A stretch of DNA of 64,000 bases from Poriferisodalis sp965208485 (GCF_965208485.1 NZ_OZ242344.1:186001-250000); one strand, 5' to 3'; counted from the first letter of the stretch, positions 43,741 to 53,420 are shown. Notes: generated by a model not told the origin, from the sequence alone. Made by a program: numbers and translations.

Positions 43741-43804
43741 AGCAGGCTGGCCACATGGGCGCGCGCGGAACAGGTTAGGAGTGCGTCGGCAGGATGCATC
43801 TGAA

Positions 43805-43876
43805 GCTATGTTTCCATATATCTCATATGGTTACATAGTTTTCACATAACTTAGGATAGATTATGTTGTCGGTAGC
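43805..43876 (+). promoter_or_regulatory. AT-rich promoter region of the toxin-antitoxin module
   Basis: A strongly AT-rich island with CCATATATCTCATATGG-type near-palindromes and repeated CATA steps, unlike the GC-rich surroundings. It probably holds the promoter and operator bound by the antitoxin. TAGCGT at 43873-43878 stands 7 nt before GTG 43886. Confidence 0.5.
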
Positions 43877-43885
43877 GTGGCTGCC

Positions 43886-44326
43886 GTGGACAACATGTGG
43901 ACCGTGGAAGTGTTCGAGGCAGAAGACGGCTCGATCCCGTTCGAGCGGTTCGCCAGATCCTTGTCCGATTTCAAGTTCGCAGCACTCGACATGGCGATCA
44001 AGCATGTTCTCGCGGACCGTGGTCTTGACCTCGCCGGCACGCATTGGCCCAGGCCCGCCGGCACGGGACTTCACGAGTTCCGTGTCCGACACGATGCGGG
44101 TGATATCGCCCGGATGTTCGACCTCGCGCCCGGTCTTGCGGGCACCAAGGGGGAAGAGGTGCTCCTGCGCGTGTTCGTGCATTTCTACGGCGAGAAGATC
44201 ATCCTGTTACTGGGTGGCTTCGACAAAAGCAGGGACGCAAAGCGCCAGCGACGCGAAATCGACGCGGCGAAGTCTCTGCTGCTGCAGTTCAAGCAGCAGA
44301 GACTTCGTACCAAGCGTCGTCGTTGA
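43886..44326 (+). CDS. HigB/RelE-type toxin (phage Gp49-like)
   Basis: 146 residues from GTG 43886 (GTG 43877 also in frame). The core FRVRHDAGDIARMFDLAPGL, then VLLRVFVHFYGEKIILLLGGFDK and the basic tail RDAKRQRREIDAAKSLL match the Gp49/HigB group: a beta-sheet ribosome-dependent endoribonuclease with Arg/Lys residues near the C-terminus. The helix-turn-helix antitoxin follows 47 bp later, the toxin-first order usual for this group. Confidence 0.85.
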   Translation: MDNMWTVEVFEAEDGSIPFERFARSLSDFKFAALDMAIKHVLADRGLDLAGTHWPRPAGTGLHEFRVRHDAGDIARMFDLAPGLAGTKGEEVLLRVFVHFYGEKIILLLGGFDKSRDAKRQRREIDAAKSLLLQFKQQRLRTKRRR

Positions 44327-44373
44327 CAGGATATGGTTAATTTCCTATATTCTCGGTGAAGAGGAGTTCCTCG

Positions 44374-44664
44374 ATGTCTCGTGCATACGACCATGCAGTC
44401 GCACCTCGCCGAGCACAACTCGGTTCGGAGGCTGTCGAGCAAGGCGAAGTCCTCGCTGAGGCATACAAGATCGCGGTTCAGGTCATGGACTTGCGCGGGA
44501 AGCATGGCCTCACCCAAGCTCAGCTCGCTCAGCGCTGTGGCATGAGCCAAGCAGACATCAGCCGGATCGAGCGTGGCTCGACCAGCCCGACGACGCGCAC
44601 CCTGCAGCGAATCGCCGACGCCCTCGACGCCGAAGTTCATCTCGTCGTCCGCTCATCGTCCTGA
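44374..44664 (+). CDS. XRE-family antitoxin (HigA-type)
   Basis: 96 residues. ATG 44374 has GAGGAG 8 nt upstream. The helix-turn-helix is GLTQAQLAQRCGMSQADISR at about residues 47-66, followed by TRTLQRIADALDAEVHLV. It should bind the toxin and repress the operon. A separate TATATT-like -10 sequence lies at 44345-44351, so it may also be expressed alone. Confidence 0.88.
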   Translation: MSRAYDHAVAPRRAQLGSEAVEQGEVLAEAYKIAVQVMDLRGKHGLTQAQLAQRCGMSQADISRIERGSTSPTTRTLQRIADALDAEVHLVVRSSS

Positions 44665-44709
44665 AGCGCTCGGGCATCGACGACCCAAGGCGACCTCAGC
44701 CGTAGGCGA

Positions 44710-45525
44710 TCAGTCGTAGCTGGCGCCGAGGCCGGCCCGGGCGTCGGTCTGGATGCCATAGGGCGGGATGGGGTAGCGCAGACCGTTGCGTGACAGCGCT
44801 TCCATGCCTTCGACTGCTACTACCAGATCCTCGGGCGTGAGGGCGATCAGCAGCTCGTCTTCCATCACGCCGCCGTAGCGCCGCTCGGCGAAGCAGGGGA
44901 TCGACACGCTCGGCTCGCCGGTGCGCAGCGCCCGGCCCCATGAGTCCGCGCACGCAGATTCGCCCACGCAGCCCCATTCCATCTTCTTGTAGCCGCGCCA
45001 CTGCAGGCCGTTGATCAGGATGATCATCTGCGCGGGCGTCGCATAGATCAGGCACACGTCGGGCGGGTTGAGGCGCTTGGCCCCGAGCGGCGAGACGACC
45101 ATGGCCTCGTAGGTGCCGTAGTCCACGAATTCCATGGCGTGCTGATGCGCCGAAGCGTCTTCCAGAGTCTCGAACCACACCCCGGCCATGCGGTCGCCCG
45201 AGAGCCACTTGTCGTCCTGGGGATGCAATCCGATCACGGCACCGCACTGGGCGCCGACGAGGTCGTCCATCGTGACGCCGACCGTCCAGTTCAGCCGGCA
45301 CGCCATTCCCACGATCTGATCGGTGGTGTGGATGTCCTTCGGGCGCCGCACGCGCGGGACGGCCTCCATGTCCTCTCTGGTCTCGAAGAGCTTCATGCCG
45401 ATCGGTGTCGTCCGGATCCGCAGCACGGCCTGCAGGCGGCCCAGCAACTCGTCCCAGTCGATCGATGCCGTGCGCACATGCGCTGCGGTCTCGGTGGCTG
45501 CGTCGGCGGTGTCGGTCTGCGTCAC
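44710..45525 (-). CDS. DUF169 family protein
   Basis: 271 residues. The N-terminal part (TTPIGMKLFETREDMEAVPRV), Cys residues in GMACRLNW and GAQCGAVIGL, CADSWGRALRTGEPSVSIPC and the C-terminal Glu-rich segment MEDELLIALTPEDLVVAVEG are typical for DUF169. The biochemical role is unknown; conserved Cys suggest metal or cluster binding. A 77-bp piece of its 3' end is duplicated at 43664-43740. Confidence 0.82.
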   Translation of the reverse strand: MTQTDTADAATETAAHVRTASIDWDELLGRLQAVLRIRTTPIGMKLFETREDMEAVPRVRRPKDIHTTDQIVGMACRLNWTVGVTMDDLVGAQCGAVIGLHPQDDKWLSGDRMAGVWFETLEDASAHQHAMEFVDYGTYEAMVVSPLGAKRLNPPDVCLIYATPAQMIILINGLQWRGYKKMEWGCVGESACADSWGRALRTGEPSVSIPCFAERRYGGVMEDELLIALTPEDLVVAVEGMEALSRNGLRYPIPPYGIQTDARAGLGASYD

Positions 45526-45664
45526 GGCTGTCCCCTCGTCCGCGGCCGCCGTGCGTCTGCGAGCAGTCGACTGGGCAGCGGTCGTCTTCGAACGGTCACG
45601 TTAGTTCGGCGACCGCTAGCGTGAGCCGCCGAGCAAGCGCAGATCGTGCGATGGGAGACGGGCA

Positions 45665-46447
45665 ATGGCTGAAGGTCTGAGAGTGGAGCGGGACGGACGG
45701 GTCGGGCTGGTGATCATGGACCGACCTCCGCACAACTTCCTGAGCTTCCGCCAGGTGCATGACATCGCCGATGCGCTGGTGGAGCTGGAGGATGACATGA
45801 GCATCGGCTGCGCTGTCCTGGCTGCCGAAGGCCGCTCGTTCTGCGCCGGGGCCGACTTGGGCGGCGAGGGCGTCGGCGGCGGGGCCGACGAGAAGGTCGG
45901 CGGCGGCGCCACGCTGCAGCTCTACCAGGGCTCGGGGCGGCTGTTCGATGTCACCCTGCCGATCGTCGGCGCGATCCACGGACCGGCCATCGGCGGCGGC
46001 TTGGGTCTGGCGATGGTGCCTGACATCCGCATCACCTGTCCCGAGGCCCGCTTCTGCGCCAACTTTGCGTCGTTGGGCATTCACCAAGGCTTCGGCATGA
46101 GCGTGACCATGCCGGCGTTGTTGGGACCCGAGCGTGCCGCGAAGGTGCTGCTGGGCGCTAAGCGCTACAAGGGCGACGAGGCCGTCGAGCTAGGCCTCGC
46201 GGACGAGTGCGTGCCCGTGAATCAGGTGCGCGACTGTGCACTGGAGGTCGCCCGCGAGATCGCGGCGAACGCCCCGCTGGCGGTGCGTGCCATCAAGGCC
46301 ACGCTGCGGCTGGGTCTCGGCGACAAGGTGCGCGACATCACCCAGCGCGAGGCGGCTGAGCAACTGCGGCTGTCAGGCACCGAGGACGCCCGCGAGGGGA
46401 TGAAGGCCGTGTCGGAGCGTCGCCCGGGCAACTTCGTCGGCCGGTAG
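45665..46447 (+). CDS. Enoyl-CoA hydratase/isomerase family protein
   Basis: 260 residues. ATG 45665 has a GGGAG site. The oxyanion-hole segments are VLAAEGRSFCAGADLGG and GPAIGGGLGLAMVPDIR; an unusual Gly-rich insert (GGEGVGGGADEKVGGGA) lies between them. The Glu pair of crotonase-type hydratases is not clearly in place, so the exact reaction on the acyl-CoA is open. Confidence 0.87.
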   Translation: MAEGLRVERDGRVGLVIMDRPPHNFLSFRQVHDIADALVELEDDMSIGCAVLAAEGRSFCAGADLGGEGVGGGADEKVGGGATLQLYQGSGRLFDVTLPIVGAIHGPAIGGGLGLAMVPDIRITCPEARFCANFASLGIHQGFGMSVTMPALLGPERAAKVLLGAKRYKGDEAVELGLADECVPVNQVRDCALEVAREIAANAPLAVRAIKATLRLGLGDKVRDITQREAAEQLRLSGTEDAREGMKAVSERRPGNFVGR

Positions 46448-46480
46448 GCAGAGCTTGAAGCCCCTCGGGCATCGCGACGG

Positions 46481-48658
46481 CTAGAGCGGAAGCGTCGCGA
46501 GGCGTTCGAGCGTGCGCAGGTCGTGGACTTCGAGGCGGGATTCGCGTGACCCGTCGAATCCCCAACCCTTCGTGCCGAGGGTCCACAGATCGTCGCCGAT
46601 GACGATGCTGCGCACGATGGTGTTCTGCTCGTAGTCGGGCCAGCAGACGTACGCGGATTCGCCGGCTCGCAGCAGGCCGAGATGCTCGACCTCAGACGCC
46701 AAGTAGGAGTCGTCCCAGCAGGAGAAACCGGTCATGCCTGACTCGCCCTGTTCGCAGGCGATTGCCCGGCCGTCGCCCTCGGTGACGATGTGCTCCGTCT
46801 CGGTTGAGAACTCGTCGCGGTCGGCTGTCGGCAGGTCTTCGGGCGTGATAATGCGGCAATCGGTCGTGCCGGGTTCGGCGTCTTCGTCCGCATGGGTGAT
46901 GCGTCCCGCCTCAAGGATGGACCCGCCGCTCACCTGCAACACGACCGCGCCGGACCAGTCCGGCCAGACCGTCACGGGCACCACCGCGAGACGCTCGGGC
47001 GCCCACCACAGGAACGCCCGATGGTCCCAGCCCACGTCGTTCCAGCCGTCGGGCGCGGACCACACCGCGATCTCGAGCGGCGCGGCAAGGTCGCTGACGT
47101 CGAACAGCGACACCTTGGAACCGGTGATCCGGCCGTCGAGGTCTGCGTCGGCGCCGACGCCGAGCACTAGGCCGTCCCCGATGGGGTGGAGGTAGCTGGA
47201 GAATCCCGGGATCTTCAGCTCGCCGATCACCTCGGGATCGGCCGGATCGGACAGGTCTACGGTGTAGAAGGGATCGATCTGGCGGAACGTCACCACGTAG
47301 CCGATGTCGCCGACGAAGCGCACCGACTGCACCTGCTCGCCCCGTCCGATGTCGCCGACGCTGCCGACCTCGACGAGTCGGTCGCCGTCCTGTCGCAGCA
47401 CCCGCACGAATGACTCCGAGTCGGTGCTCCAACGATCGCCCTCAGTGGTCACGACCCGCAGGTGACCGTCGTGCTCAGACAGCGAGAACTGGTTGTGGAT
47501 CACCCCCGGCAACTCGCCGGACGCCTCGTAGACCGCGTTCGGCCCCGAAGCGATATCGAAGCGGTGGATGCTGGTGCTCCGCTCCTGCCAAGCCCGCTCC
47601 CAGGCCTGCTCGTCGTCGAACTCGGAGGAGTCCAGCCAGCGCGTGGTGGACACATACAGCGACTCCACCGATGCGTACACCGTGTCGCCGGGAGCTACCA
47701 CCGCCGTCGAGGCCGAGGGATCGAACGCGCCGTCGATGGGCACGCTCATCACCGTGGTGACACCGAAGCCTGAGAAGACCGACGGCGCATGCACCTTGGC
47801 GCACTCCGTCAGCAGCAGCCCGTCCGCGGCGTCGCGGTTGCCCGCTGCGAAGTGCGGGAGCCAGTCGTCGAGCGTGGAGTTCAGGATCGCTGTGCGGTTC
47901 GCGTTCTCGGCGGTCTGCTCGCCGGCTTCGCTCTGCGGGTACACGAACGGAAAGTTGTTGTGGGGATCATGGCGCATGATGACGCGGGCCACGCCGTCGA
48001 CACTGCGGGCGCTGAGGTAGCTGCCTTGGACGCGCAGCGTGTCAATGATCTCGGGCTGTCCGCCGCTCAGGTCGACGCGCTGAAGGATCGACTCGGCGCC
48101 GCCGCTGTGTTCGCTGTGCGTCTGCACGACGACGAGCAGGCTGTCGCCGTGCAGGAACAGCTCGGGCGACCATCCGGCGGCGATGTCCGCCGTACCGAGG
48201 ACTTGGCGCGTCGCCACGTCGGCCACTACGAGCCGGCCCGATGACAGCGTGATGACCCGGCGTCCGTCGGTCTTGACGATGTCTGCCTCGTCGACGCCTT
48301 GCTCCTGCACATTGGTGCCGGAGAAGTCGACGCCCTCGACGGGCGCAGGCTGGACGACGCCCTCGGAGGCAGCAGTGCTCTCGACTGCCGCCATCTCCTC
48401 GTCGGCCATGTCGTCGGTCGCCGCTTCGAGGCCAATCCACCCGTCGCCTCCGAATCCCCACGGTCCGACACGGACCGCGTGCTCCTGGCGCAGGTGGTCG
48501 AGCAGTGCGTCGCAGTCGTCGAAGCGGACAAGGTTCGCCGTAAGCGTGACATCGTCCCTGTCCAGTTCGAGGTGCGGCTGATCGCCGCTGCCGGTGCATG
48601 CAGCGGCGACGAGTGCTGAGCACACGGTCGTCATCAGTCCCCTTCGCAGATGTCTCAT
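46481..48658 (-). CDS. Beta-propeller domain lipoprotein
   Basis: 725 residues from ATG 48658 (GAGGGG site upstream). The signal LMTTVCSALVAAAC ends in a lipobox. NVQEQGVDEADIVKTDGRRV marks the start of the C-terminal beta-propeller family (Beta_propel), and the repeats ARVIMRHD, TVYASVESLYVST and GDIGYVVTFRQIDPFYTVDL follow. These proteins are exported to the outer face of the membrane; the function is not known. Confidence 0.85.
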   Translation of the reverse strand: MRHLRRGLMTTVCSALVAAACTGSGDQPHLELDRDDVTLTANLVRFDDCDALLDHLRQEHAVRVGPWGFGGDGWIGLEAATDDMADEEMAAVESTAASEGVVQPAPVEGVDFSGTNVQEQGVDEADIVKTDGRRVITLSSGRLVVADVATRQVLGTADIAAGWSPELFLHGDSLLVVVQTHSEHSGGAESILQRVDLSGGQPEIIDTLRVQGSYLSARSVDGVARVIMRHDPHNNFPFVYPQSEAGEQTAENANRTAILNSTLDDWLPHFAAGNRDAADGLLLTECAKVHAPSVFSGFGVTTVMSVPIDGAFDPSASTAVVAPGDTVYASVESLYVSTTRWLDSSEFDDEQAWERAWQERSTSIHRFDIASGPNAVYEASGELPGVIHNQFSLSEHDGHLRVVTTEGDRWSTDSESFVRVLRQDGDRLVEVGSVGDIGRGEQVQSVRFVGDIGYVVTFRQIDPFYTVDLSDPADPEVIGELKIPGFSSYLHPIGDGLVLGVGADADLDGRITGSKVSLFDVSDLAAPLEIAVWSAPDGWNDVGWDHRAFLWWAPERLAVVPVTVWPDWSGAVVLQVSGGSILEAGRITHADEDAEPGTTDCRIITPEDLPTADRDEFSTETEHIVTEGDGRAIACEQGESGMTGFSCWDDSYLASEVEHLGLLRAGESAYVCWPDYEQNTIVRSIVIGDDLWTLGTKGWGFDGSRESRLEVHDLRTLERLATLPL

Positions 48659-48864
48659 GTGTGCTGTCCCCTCGTGAGCCGGCCTGTGTCGCTGGAGCGA
48701 ACCGCAGACCCGTTTGAGTGATGAGACGGACGACGATGCCGCGTGGTTCCTTGCAATTCGGTGACAGGTGATGAAGAGCCTCTTTGTTGACGCCGGTTGC
48801 CGCCTGATGAGCTGAATGTAGGGCATGCCGTCCGCCTGGGAGTCGGTGCGCTAGTACAGGGGTC

Positions 48865-49788
48865 ATGATTCGCATGCGAGTCGCGATCACGGGCGTCCGG
48901 GGGCTGATCGGCGGAGCGCTCGCCACCAGCTTGCGTGCCGATGGCCACGAGGTCGTCGGCATCTCCCGTCGTCGCGAACCCGTTGGTGCGCTAGGCGCGG
49001 ACGACGAGACGGCCGAGCGGGCGGTCGCTTGGGACGTGGCCGCCGGCAAGATTGACGCTTCCGCGCTCGAAGGACTCGATGCCATCGTCCATCTGGCGGG
49101 CGAGAGCATCGGGGGACGGTGGACTGCCACTCGCAAGGCTGCGATCATGTCGAGCCGCGTCGATTCCACCCGGCTGCTCGCGGGGGCGATTCGCGAGCTC
49201 GATGCAAAGCCTTCAGTGTTCGTCTGCGGCTCGGCGGTCGGCTTCTACGGCAACCGCGGCGAGGATGAGCTGACCGAGCGGTCGCTGCCTGGCGACGGCT
49301 TCTTGGCCGATGTGTGCATGCGGTGGGAGCGCGCCGCGGTGCCGATCCCCGATGCCGGGGTGAGGCTTGTGCGCATTCGCACCGGTCTCGTCGTGGGTCC
49401 GGGAGCCGAGGCCATCAGCCGGATGGCGAAGATCACACGACTCGGCGCCGGCGGCCCGCTGGGGGGTGGCCGGCAGTGGTGGAGTTGGATCAGCCTGGAC
49501 GACGAGGTGCGGGCCATCCGCCATCTCATCGACAGCGATGCGAACGGGGCGTTCAACCTGACGTCCCCCAACCCCGTCCGCCAGCGCGACTTCCAGCAGG
49601 CGCTGAGCGCAGCATTGAGACGCCCGTCGTTCATGCCGGCGCCGAAGCTCGCTCTGCGGGCTGCGCTGGGCGAGATGGGTCAGGGGCTGCTGCTGGACTC
49701 GACCCGGGTGCTGCCCGATGCGCTCAGCGAGGACGGGTTCGAGTTCTCCCATCCGCAGCTCGCTGACGCTCTGGCTGACGCTGTCTAG
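48865..49788 (+). CDS. TIGR01777-type NAD-dependent epimerase/dehydratase
   Basis: 307 residues. RVAITGVRGLIGGALATSL at the N-terminus (Rossmann glycine loop), IVHLAGESIGGRWTATRKA and GSAVGFYGNRGEDELTE (active-site Tyr with distant Lys), then a C-terminal DUF1731-like region LRAALGEMGQGLLLDSTRV. Product unknown. The start is ATG 48865, 7 nt after TAGTAC. An exact 10-bp duplication (CTGTCTAGCT) repeats its stop codon. Confidence 0.86.
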   Translation: MIRMRVAITGVRGLIGGALATSLRADGHEVVGISRRREPVGALGADDETAERAVAWDVAAGKIDASALEGLDAIVHLAGESIGGRWTATRKAAIMSSRVDSTRLLAGAIRELDAKPSVFVCGSAVGFYGNRGEDELTERSLPGDGFLADVCMRWERAAVPIPDAGVRLVRIRTGLVVGPGAEAISRMAKITRLGAGGPLGGGRQWWSWISLDDEVRAIRHLIDSDANGAFNLTSPNPVRQRDFQQALSAALRRPSFMPAPKLALRAALGEMGQGLLLDSTRVLPDALSEDGFEFSHPQLADALADAV

Positions 49789-49800
49789 CTCTGTCTAGCT
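49781..49800. repeat. 10-bp tandem duplication at a stop codon
   Basis: CTGTCTAGCT twice in succession; the first copy contains the TAG stop of the epimerase gene. Confidence 0.95.
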
Positions 49801-49823
49801 GCGACGTTCGGCACGCTGCGTCC

Positions 49824-49829
49824 TAGCGT
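49824..49829 (+). promoter_or_regulatory. Probable -10 box of the penicillin-acylase-like gene
   Basis: TAGCGT is followed by 7 nt and ATG 49837 with no Shine-Dalgarno sequence. Confidence 0.4.
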
Positions 49830-49836
49830 TGCCGCC

Positions 49837-52155
49837 ATGAGTCACAGCAGTGATCGGGGCGGCGAGGCCGTCGACGCGCTGGGGGCGACCGTCCGACGGG
49901 ATCGGTGGGGCATCGCCCATGCCGAGGCGCCCTCGGCAGCGGCGGCGTTCGCGGCCCAGGGCTGGGTGGCGGCCGACGACCGGATCTGGCAGATGGAGTG
50001 GGATCGTCGGCGGGCGCTGGGGCGCTGGGCAGAAATTGTCGGCATGGCCGGGGCGCGTGAGGACGCCTTCCTCCGCCGGCTGGGGCTTGTCGGCATCGCG
50101 CAGGCTGACTACGCCGCGTTGCAGCCCGGTACGCAGGCGATGTGCGAGGCCTACACGCAGGGCGTGAACCGCTGGCTCGCCGACTTCGGGGGCGCGCTGC
50201 CCGCCGAGTTCGACCATCACCCGGCGCCGCCCGAGCCGTGGGAGCCGTGGCACTGCGTCGCGGTGTACAAGCTGCGGCACATCTTCATGGGCACGCTCAC
50301 CCGCAAGCTGTGGCGCGGTCGCATCATGGCCCAGGCGGGGGCCGAGGCGGTCAGGGCCACGGTGGGCGATGTCGAGGCTGATGCGGCGATCGTGCCCGGC
50401 GACGGGCAGCATCGAGACGTGCCCGGGGTGGGGTCGCGGCCCGATCTCTTGGCGGATGCGGCGAGTGTGCTCGACGCCAGAGCGGCCGACATGGCGGCAT
50501 TGGCGGCGGCGATGGACTCCGACGGCGCGTCTAACTCGTGGGCGCTCAGCGGTGACCGCACTGCCAGCGGCAAGCCCCTGCTGGCCGGCGACCCGCACCG
50601 GGGCATCGAGTTCCCGAACGTGTACCACCAGTGCCACCTGATCTGCGACGAGTTCGATGCGATCGGCATGGGCTTCCCGGGCGTGCCCGGCTTCCCGCAC
50701 TTCGGCCACAACGCCGAGGTGGCCTGGGGCATCACCCATGGCATGTGCGACGACACCGATGTGTTCGTCGAGCGCTTCGACGGGAGCGATGGCTCGTGGC
50801 GTTTGGCTGACGGCACGGCTGTTGACTGGCGCGCCGAGACGCTGGAGATCCGTGGCGAGGGCACGGTCGAGGTGCTCTGCGGCTCGACGCCCAGGGGCCC
50901 GGTGGTGCTCGGCGACCCTGCCGACGGCGTCGCGCTCTCGATGCAGTGGACCGCCATGTTCGGCGCGGACACGACACTGGATGCCCTGTGGCCGATGCTG
51001 GTGGCTGCTTCGGCTGCCGATCTGGTCGAGGCCGTGCGGCCGTGGGTGCTGCCGGTCAACAACCTGCTGGCGGCTGACCGGACGGGGGCGATCACGTTCA
51101 AGATCCGGGGGCGCGTCGTCGAGCGCTCGACGGCCAGCCGCTGGACCCCGGTGCCAGGAACGGGGGAGTTCGCTTGGGACGGCCTCGAGCCGGTGCCTTT
51201 CGAGGACCTGCCGGAGTGGACCGATCCCGAGCGTGGCTTTCTGGTGACGGCCAACAACCGCACGGCTGACGGCGGCCCTTTCATCTCGCTGGACTTTGCC
51301 GGCCCGAGCCGTCACGACCGCATCTGCGAGCTGCTGGCGCCGATGTCGGGAGCGACGGTGGACGAGATGGCACGGGTCCATGCCGATGTGACCTCGCTGG
51401 TGGCCCCCAAGGTGCTCGGCCTGATCATCGAGCACGCGGTGGAGTGCGGGCACGAGATGTCGCATGGGCTGCTCGACCTGCTGGCCGAGTGGGATCAGCG
51501 CATGGCAGCTGATTCGCCGGCGGCGGCGATCTATGCCGTCATCAAGCGCCGGCTCATCGAGGCAATTGCAGAGCGGCTCGGCATTGCCGGCGCCGAGCTG
51601 GGTGCTGCGGGATGGCCGCCCGCTGCTGAGGCGAGCCGCATGGCGGCGGGTGCGGCGACACGCATGCTGTGCGAGCGGAATCTCGACGTGGTGCCCGGGC
51701 TGGACAACCGGATCGGCTTGCGCATGGCGATCAGCGCGTGCGTGGACGAGACCGCGGCCGAGCTGTCGCAGCGGCTCGGCGATGACCCGGCCAAATGGAC
51801 TTGGGGCCGGGTGCATCGCATGGCGTCACCTCACCCGCTGGCCTCGGCGCTTTCCGCGGCGCGGGATCTGCATCCGCCGGCCGACGGCTGCGCGGGCGAC
51901 GGTGACACGGTGCGCCAAGGGGGGACTGCGCCCGAGACCGGCGAGCGGGCCATTCACGGCTCGGTTGCCCGGTACGCCTTCGATCTCGGTGACTGGGATC
52001 GTTCTGGCTGGGTTGTGCCGCACGGCGTTTCGGGGGTGCGCGGCAGCGGCCACGATCTCGACCAGCGGCAAGCCTGGCTGGACTGCGAGCTGGTCCCGAT
52101 GGCCTACAGCACTGACGCCGTGGCCTCGGTCACGACACATGTGCACGAGATCTGA
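49837..52155 (+). CDS. Penicillin acylase family N-terminal nucleophile hydrolase
   Basis: 772 residues. Region before residue 230: VRRDRWGIAHAEAPSAAAAF and the alpha-chain QGVNRWLADFG. The self-cleavage site is GASNSWALSGDRTASGKPLL; Ser232 would be the beta-chain N-terminal nucleophile. After it come GDPHRGIEFPNVYHQCHL, VPGFPHFGHNAEVAWGITHG and the catalytic Asn region. It cleaves an amide, perhaps of acyl-homoserine lactones or beta-lactams. Unlike most relatives there is no signal peptide, so it may act in the cytoplasm. Confidence 0.9.
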   Translation: MSHSSDRGGEAVDALGATVRRDRWGIAHAEAPSAAAAFAAQGWVAADDRIWQMEWDRRRALGRWAEIVGMAGAREDAFLRRLGLVGIAQADYAALQPGTQAMCEAYTQGVNRWLADFGGALPAEFDHHPAPPEPWEPWHCVAVYKLRHIFMGTLTRKLWRGRIMAQAGAEAVRATVGDVEADAAIVPGDGQHRDVPGVGSRPDLLADAASVLDARAADMAALAAAMDSDGASNSWALSGDRTASGKPLLAGDPHRGIEFPNVYHQCHLICDEFDAIGMGFPGVPGFPHFGHNAEVAWGITHGMCDDTDVFVERFDGSDGSWRLADGTAVDWRAETLEIRGEGTVEVLCGSTPRGPVVLGDPADGVALSMQWTAMFGADTTLDALWPMLVAASAADLVEAVRPWVLPVNNLLAADRTGAITFKIRGRVVERSTASRWTPVPGTGEFAWDGLEPVPFEDLPEWTDPERGFLVTANNRTADGGPFISLDFAGPSRHDRICELLAPMSGATVDEMARVHADVTSLVAPKVLGLIIEHAVECGHEMSHGLLDLLAEWDQRMAADSPAAAIYAVIKRRLIEAIAERLGIAGAELGAAGWPPAAEASRMAAGAATRMLCERNLDVVPGLDNRIGLRMAISACVDETAAELSQRLGDDPAKWTWGRVHRMASPHPLASALSAARDLHPPADGCAGDGDTVRQGGTAPETGERAIHGSVARYAFDLGDWDRSGWVVPHGVSGVRGSGHDLDQRQAWLDCELVPMAYSTDAVASVTTHVHEI

Positions 52156-52539
52156 TCCGGCGACGCAGCACGACCTCTGATCCGCACTATCGGCAGGTCA
52201 GCGTGACCGCAGCCGCATCCGCCATACCGTTTGTCCAGCGGCACGAGCTGTCGCCCGAGACGGCTGCCTATCGGGTCCGGCGCGAGCCATCAGTGCCGAT
52301 CACGATGCCCGATCCTGCCGACCCTCGCCTGTCGCTGCTGCGCCGACCTCGGCGGGCTGCCTGCGGTGCTCGTGCAAGCAGGGCCGATGAGCCGCTCGCG
52401 TCTCAGGTGGTGTCTGAGACTTGTGCTGCACGACTTCGGCCTGGTGTGGGAAGAGACGCCGGCCGCGGAACGCATCGACCTTGTCCGACGCGAACCCGAC
52501 CACATGGTTGCAGTGTCGTCATCGTGCACGCCGCACGAA

Positions 52540-52871
52540 TGCCCGCCAGAAATCGATATTCCGCCGGCAGCGACGGCGACGAAGCGACCGGGCGGCGCTT
52601 CCGTCTGTCCGTGCTGGTTGTTGCCCCAGCAGGTGACGGTGCCACCGCTGCGAATTGCGCATGTGTGCGTCGCTCCTGCTGACACTGCTCTGAAGCTGCC
52701 GGAGGGAGCGTCAGCCTGTCCGCGATTGCTGCGGCCCCAGCAGACCACGCCGACGTTGCTGCGAATCCAGCACGAGTGCCAGAGGCCCGCGGAGACTTGG
52801 TTCAGTGACTGCGAAGCAGCGCCCATATCGCCGATGTCACCCGTCAGCGGGAGCGGTGCCGCTGGCGCCAA
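52540..52871 (-). pseudogene. RCC1-repeat protein, decayed fragment
   Basis: Minus-strand frame with two to three RCC1-like repeats: VSAGLWHSCWIRSNVGVVCW, VSAGATHTCAIRSGGTVTCW and VAAGGISISGGHSCGVHDDD. Intact family members have many more repeats. Beyond 52540 the reading breaks down (TATMWSGSRRTR) and no further repeats are seen. The upstream end abuts the HNH remnant. Confidence 0.65.
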
Positions 52872-53420
52872 GCGGTCAGAAGTCAGCGGCGGAGATCATC
52901 GTGCGCGCCGACTTGCCAGTGCTGATGAGCGACTCGGCAGCGCTCGGCGGGCTTGCCGAGATCTGCGGCGTCGGGCCGATTCCGCCCAGCACCGTTGAGC
53001 GGCTCGCCTGCAACTCCGACGTGTGGCTGGAGATCTTCGGCGACCAGCTCACCCCTTTGTATGAGACCGTCGTCAGCCGGGCGCCCACCACAGCGCAGCG
53101 ACGCGCCCTCATTGCGCGTGATGGCGCATGCATTGGCTGTGGGGCACCTCCGGGTAACTGCGAGGCGCATCACATCAATCCCGGTGGCATGTCGCGGCAA
53201 GACACGTCTCGACAACCTTGTACTGGTGTGTTGGCTGTGTCACGACCGCATCCACGACCACAACTGGCAGGTGGTCATTCGTGAGGGCCGCTACCGGCTC
53301 ATCCCCCCTGATCCGGCACGTCGTCCGAATCCGGCACCGTCACGCAAGCCCAAGTGCCGTGCGCCTCAACAATCACAGCTCGCTGCGCCAATGGAGATGC
53401 TGTTTGGGGAGGCCTCTTGA
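52860..53420 (+). pseudogene. HNH endonuclease (DUF222/13E12-type), truncated and frameshifted
   Basis: Plus-strand homology starts around 52860 (SAAEIIVRADLPVLMSDS) and continues TAQRRALIARDGACIGCGAP, CEAHHI; near 53180 a shift moves it to GKTRLDNLVLVCWLCHDRIH, which completes the HNH motif. The usual long N-terminal half is missing. The C-terminus is Pro/Arg-rich. A one-base change would reunite the frame. Confidence 0.8.
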
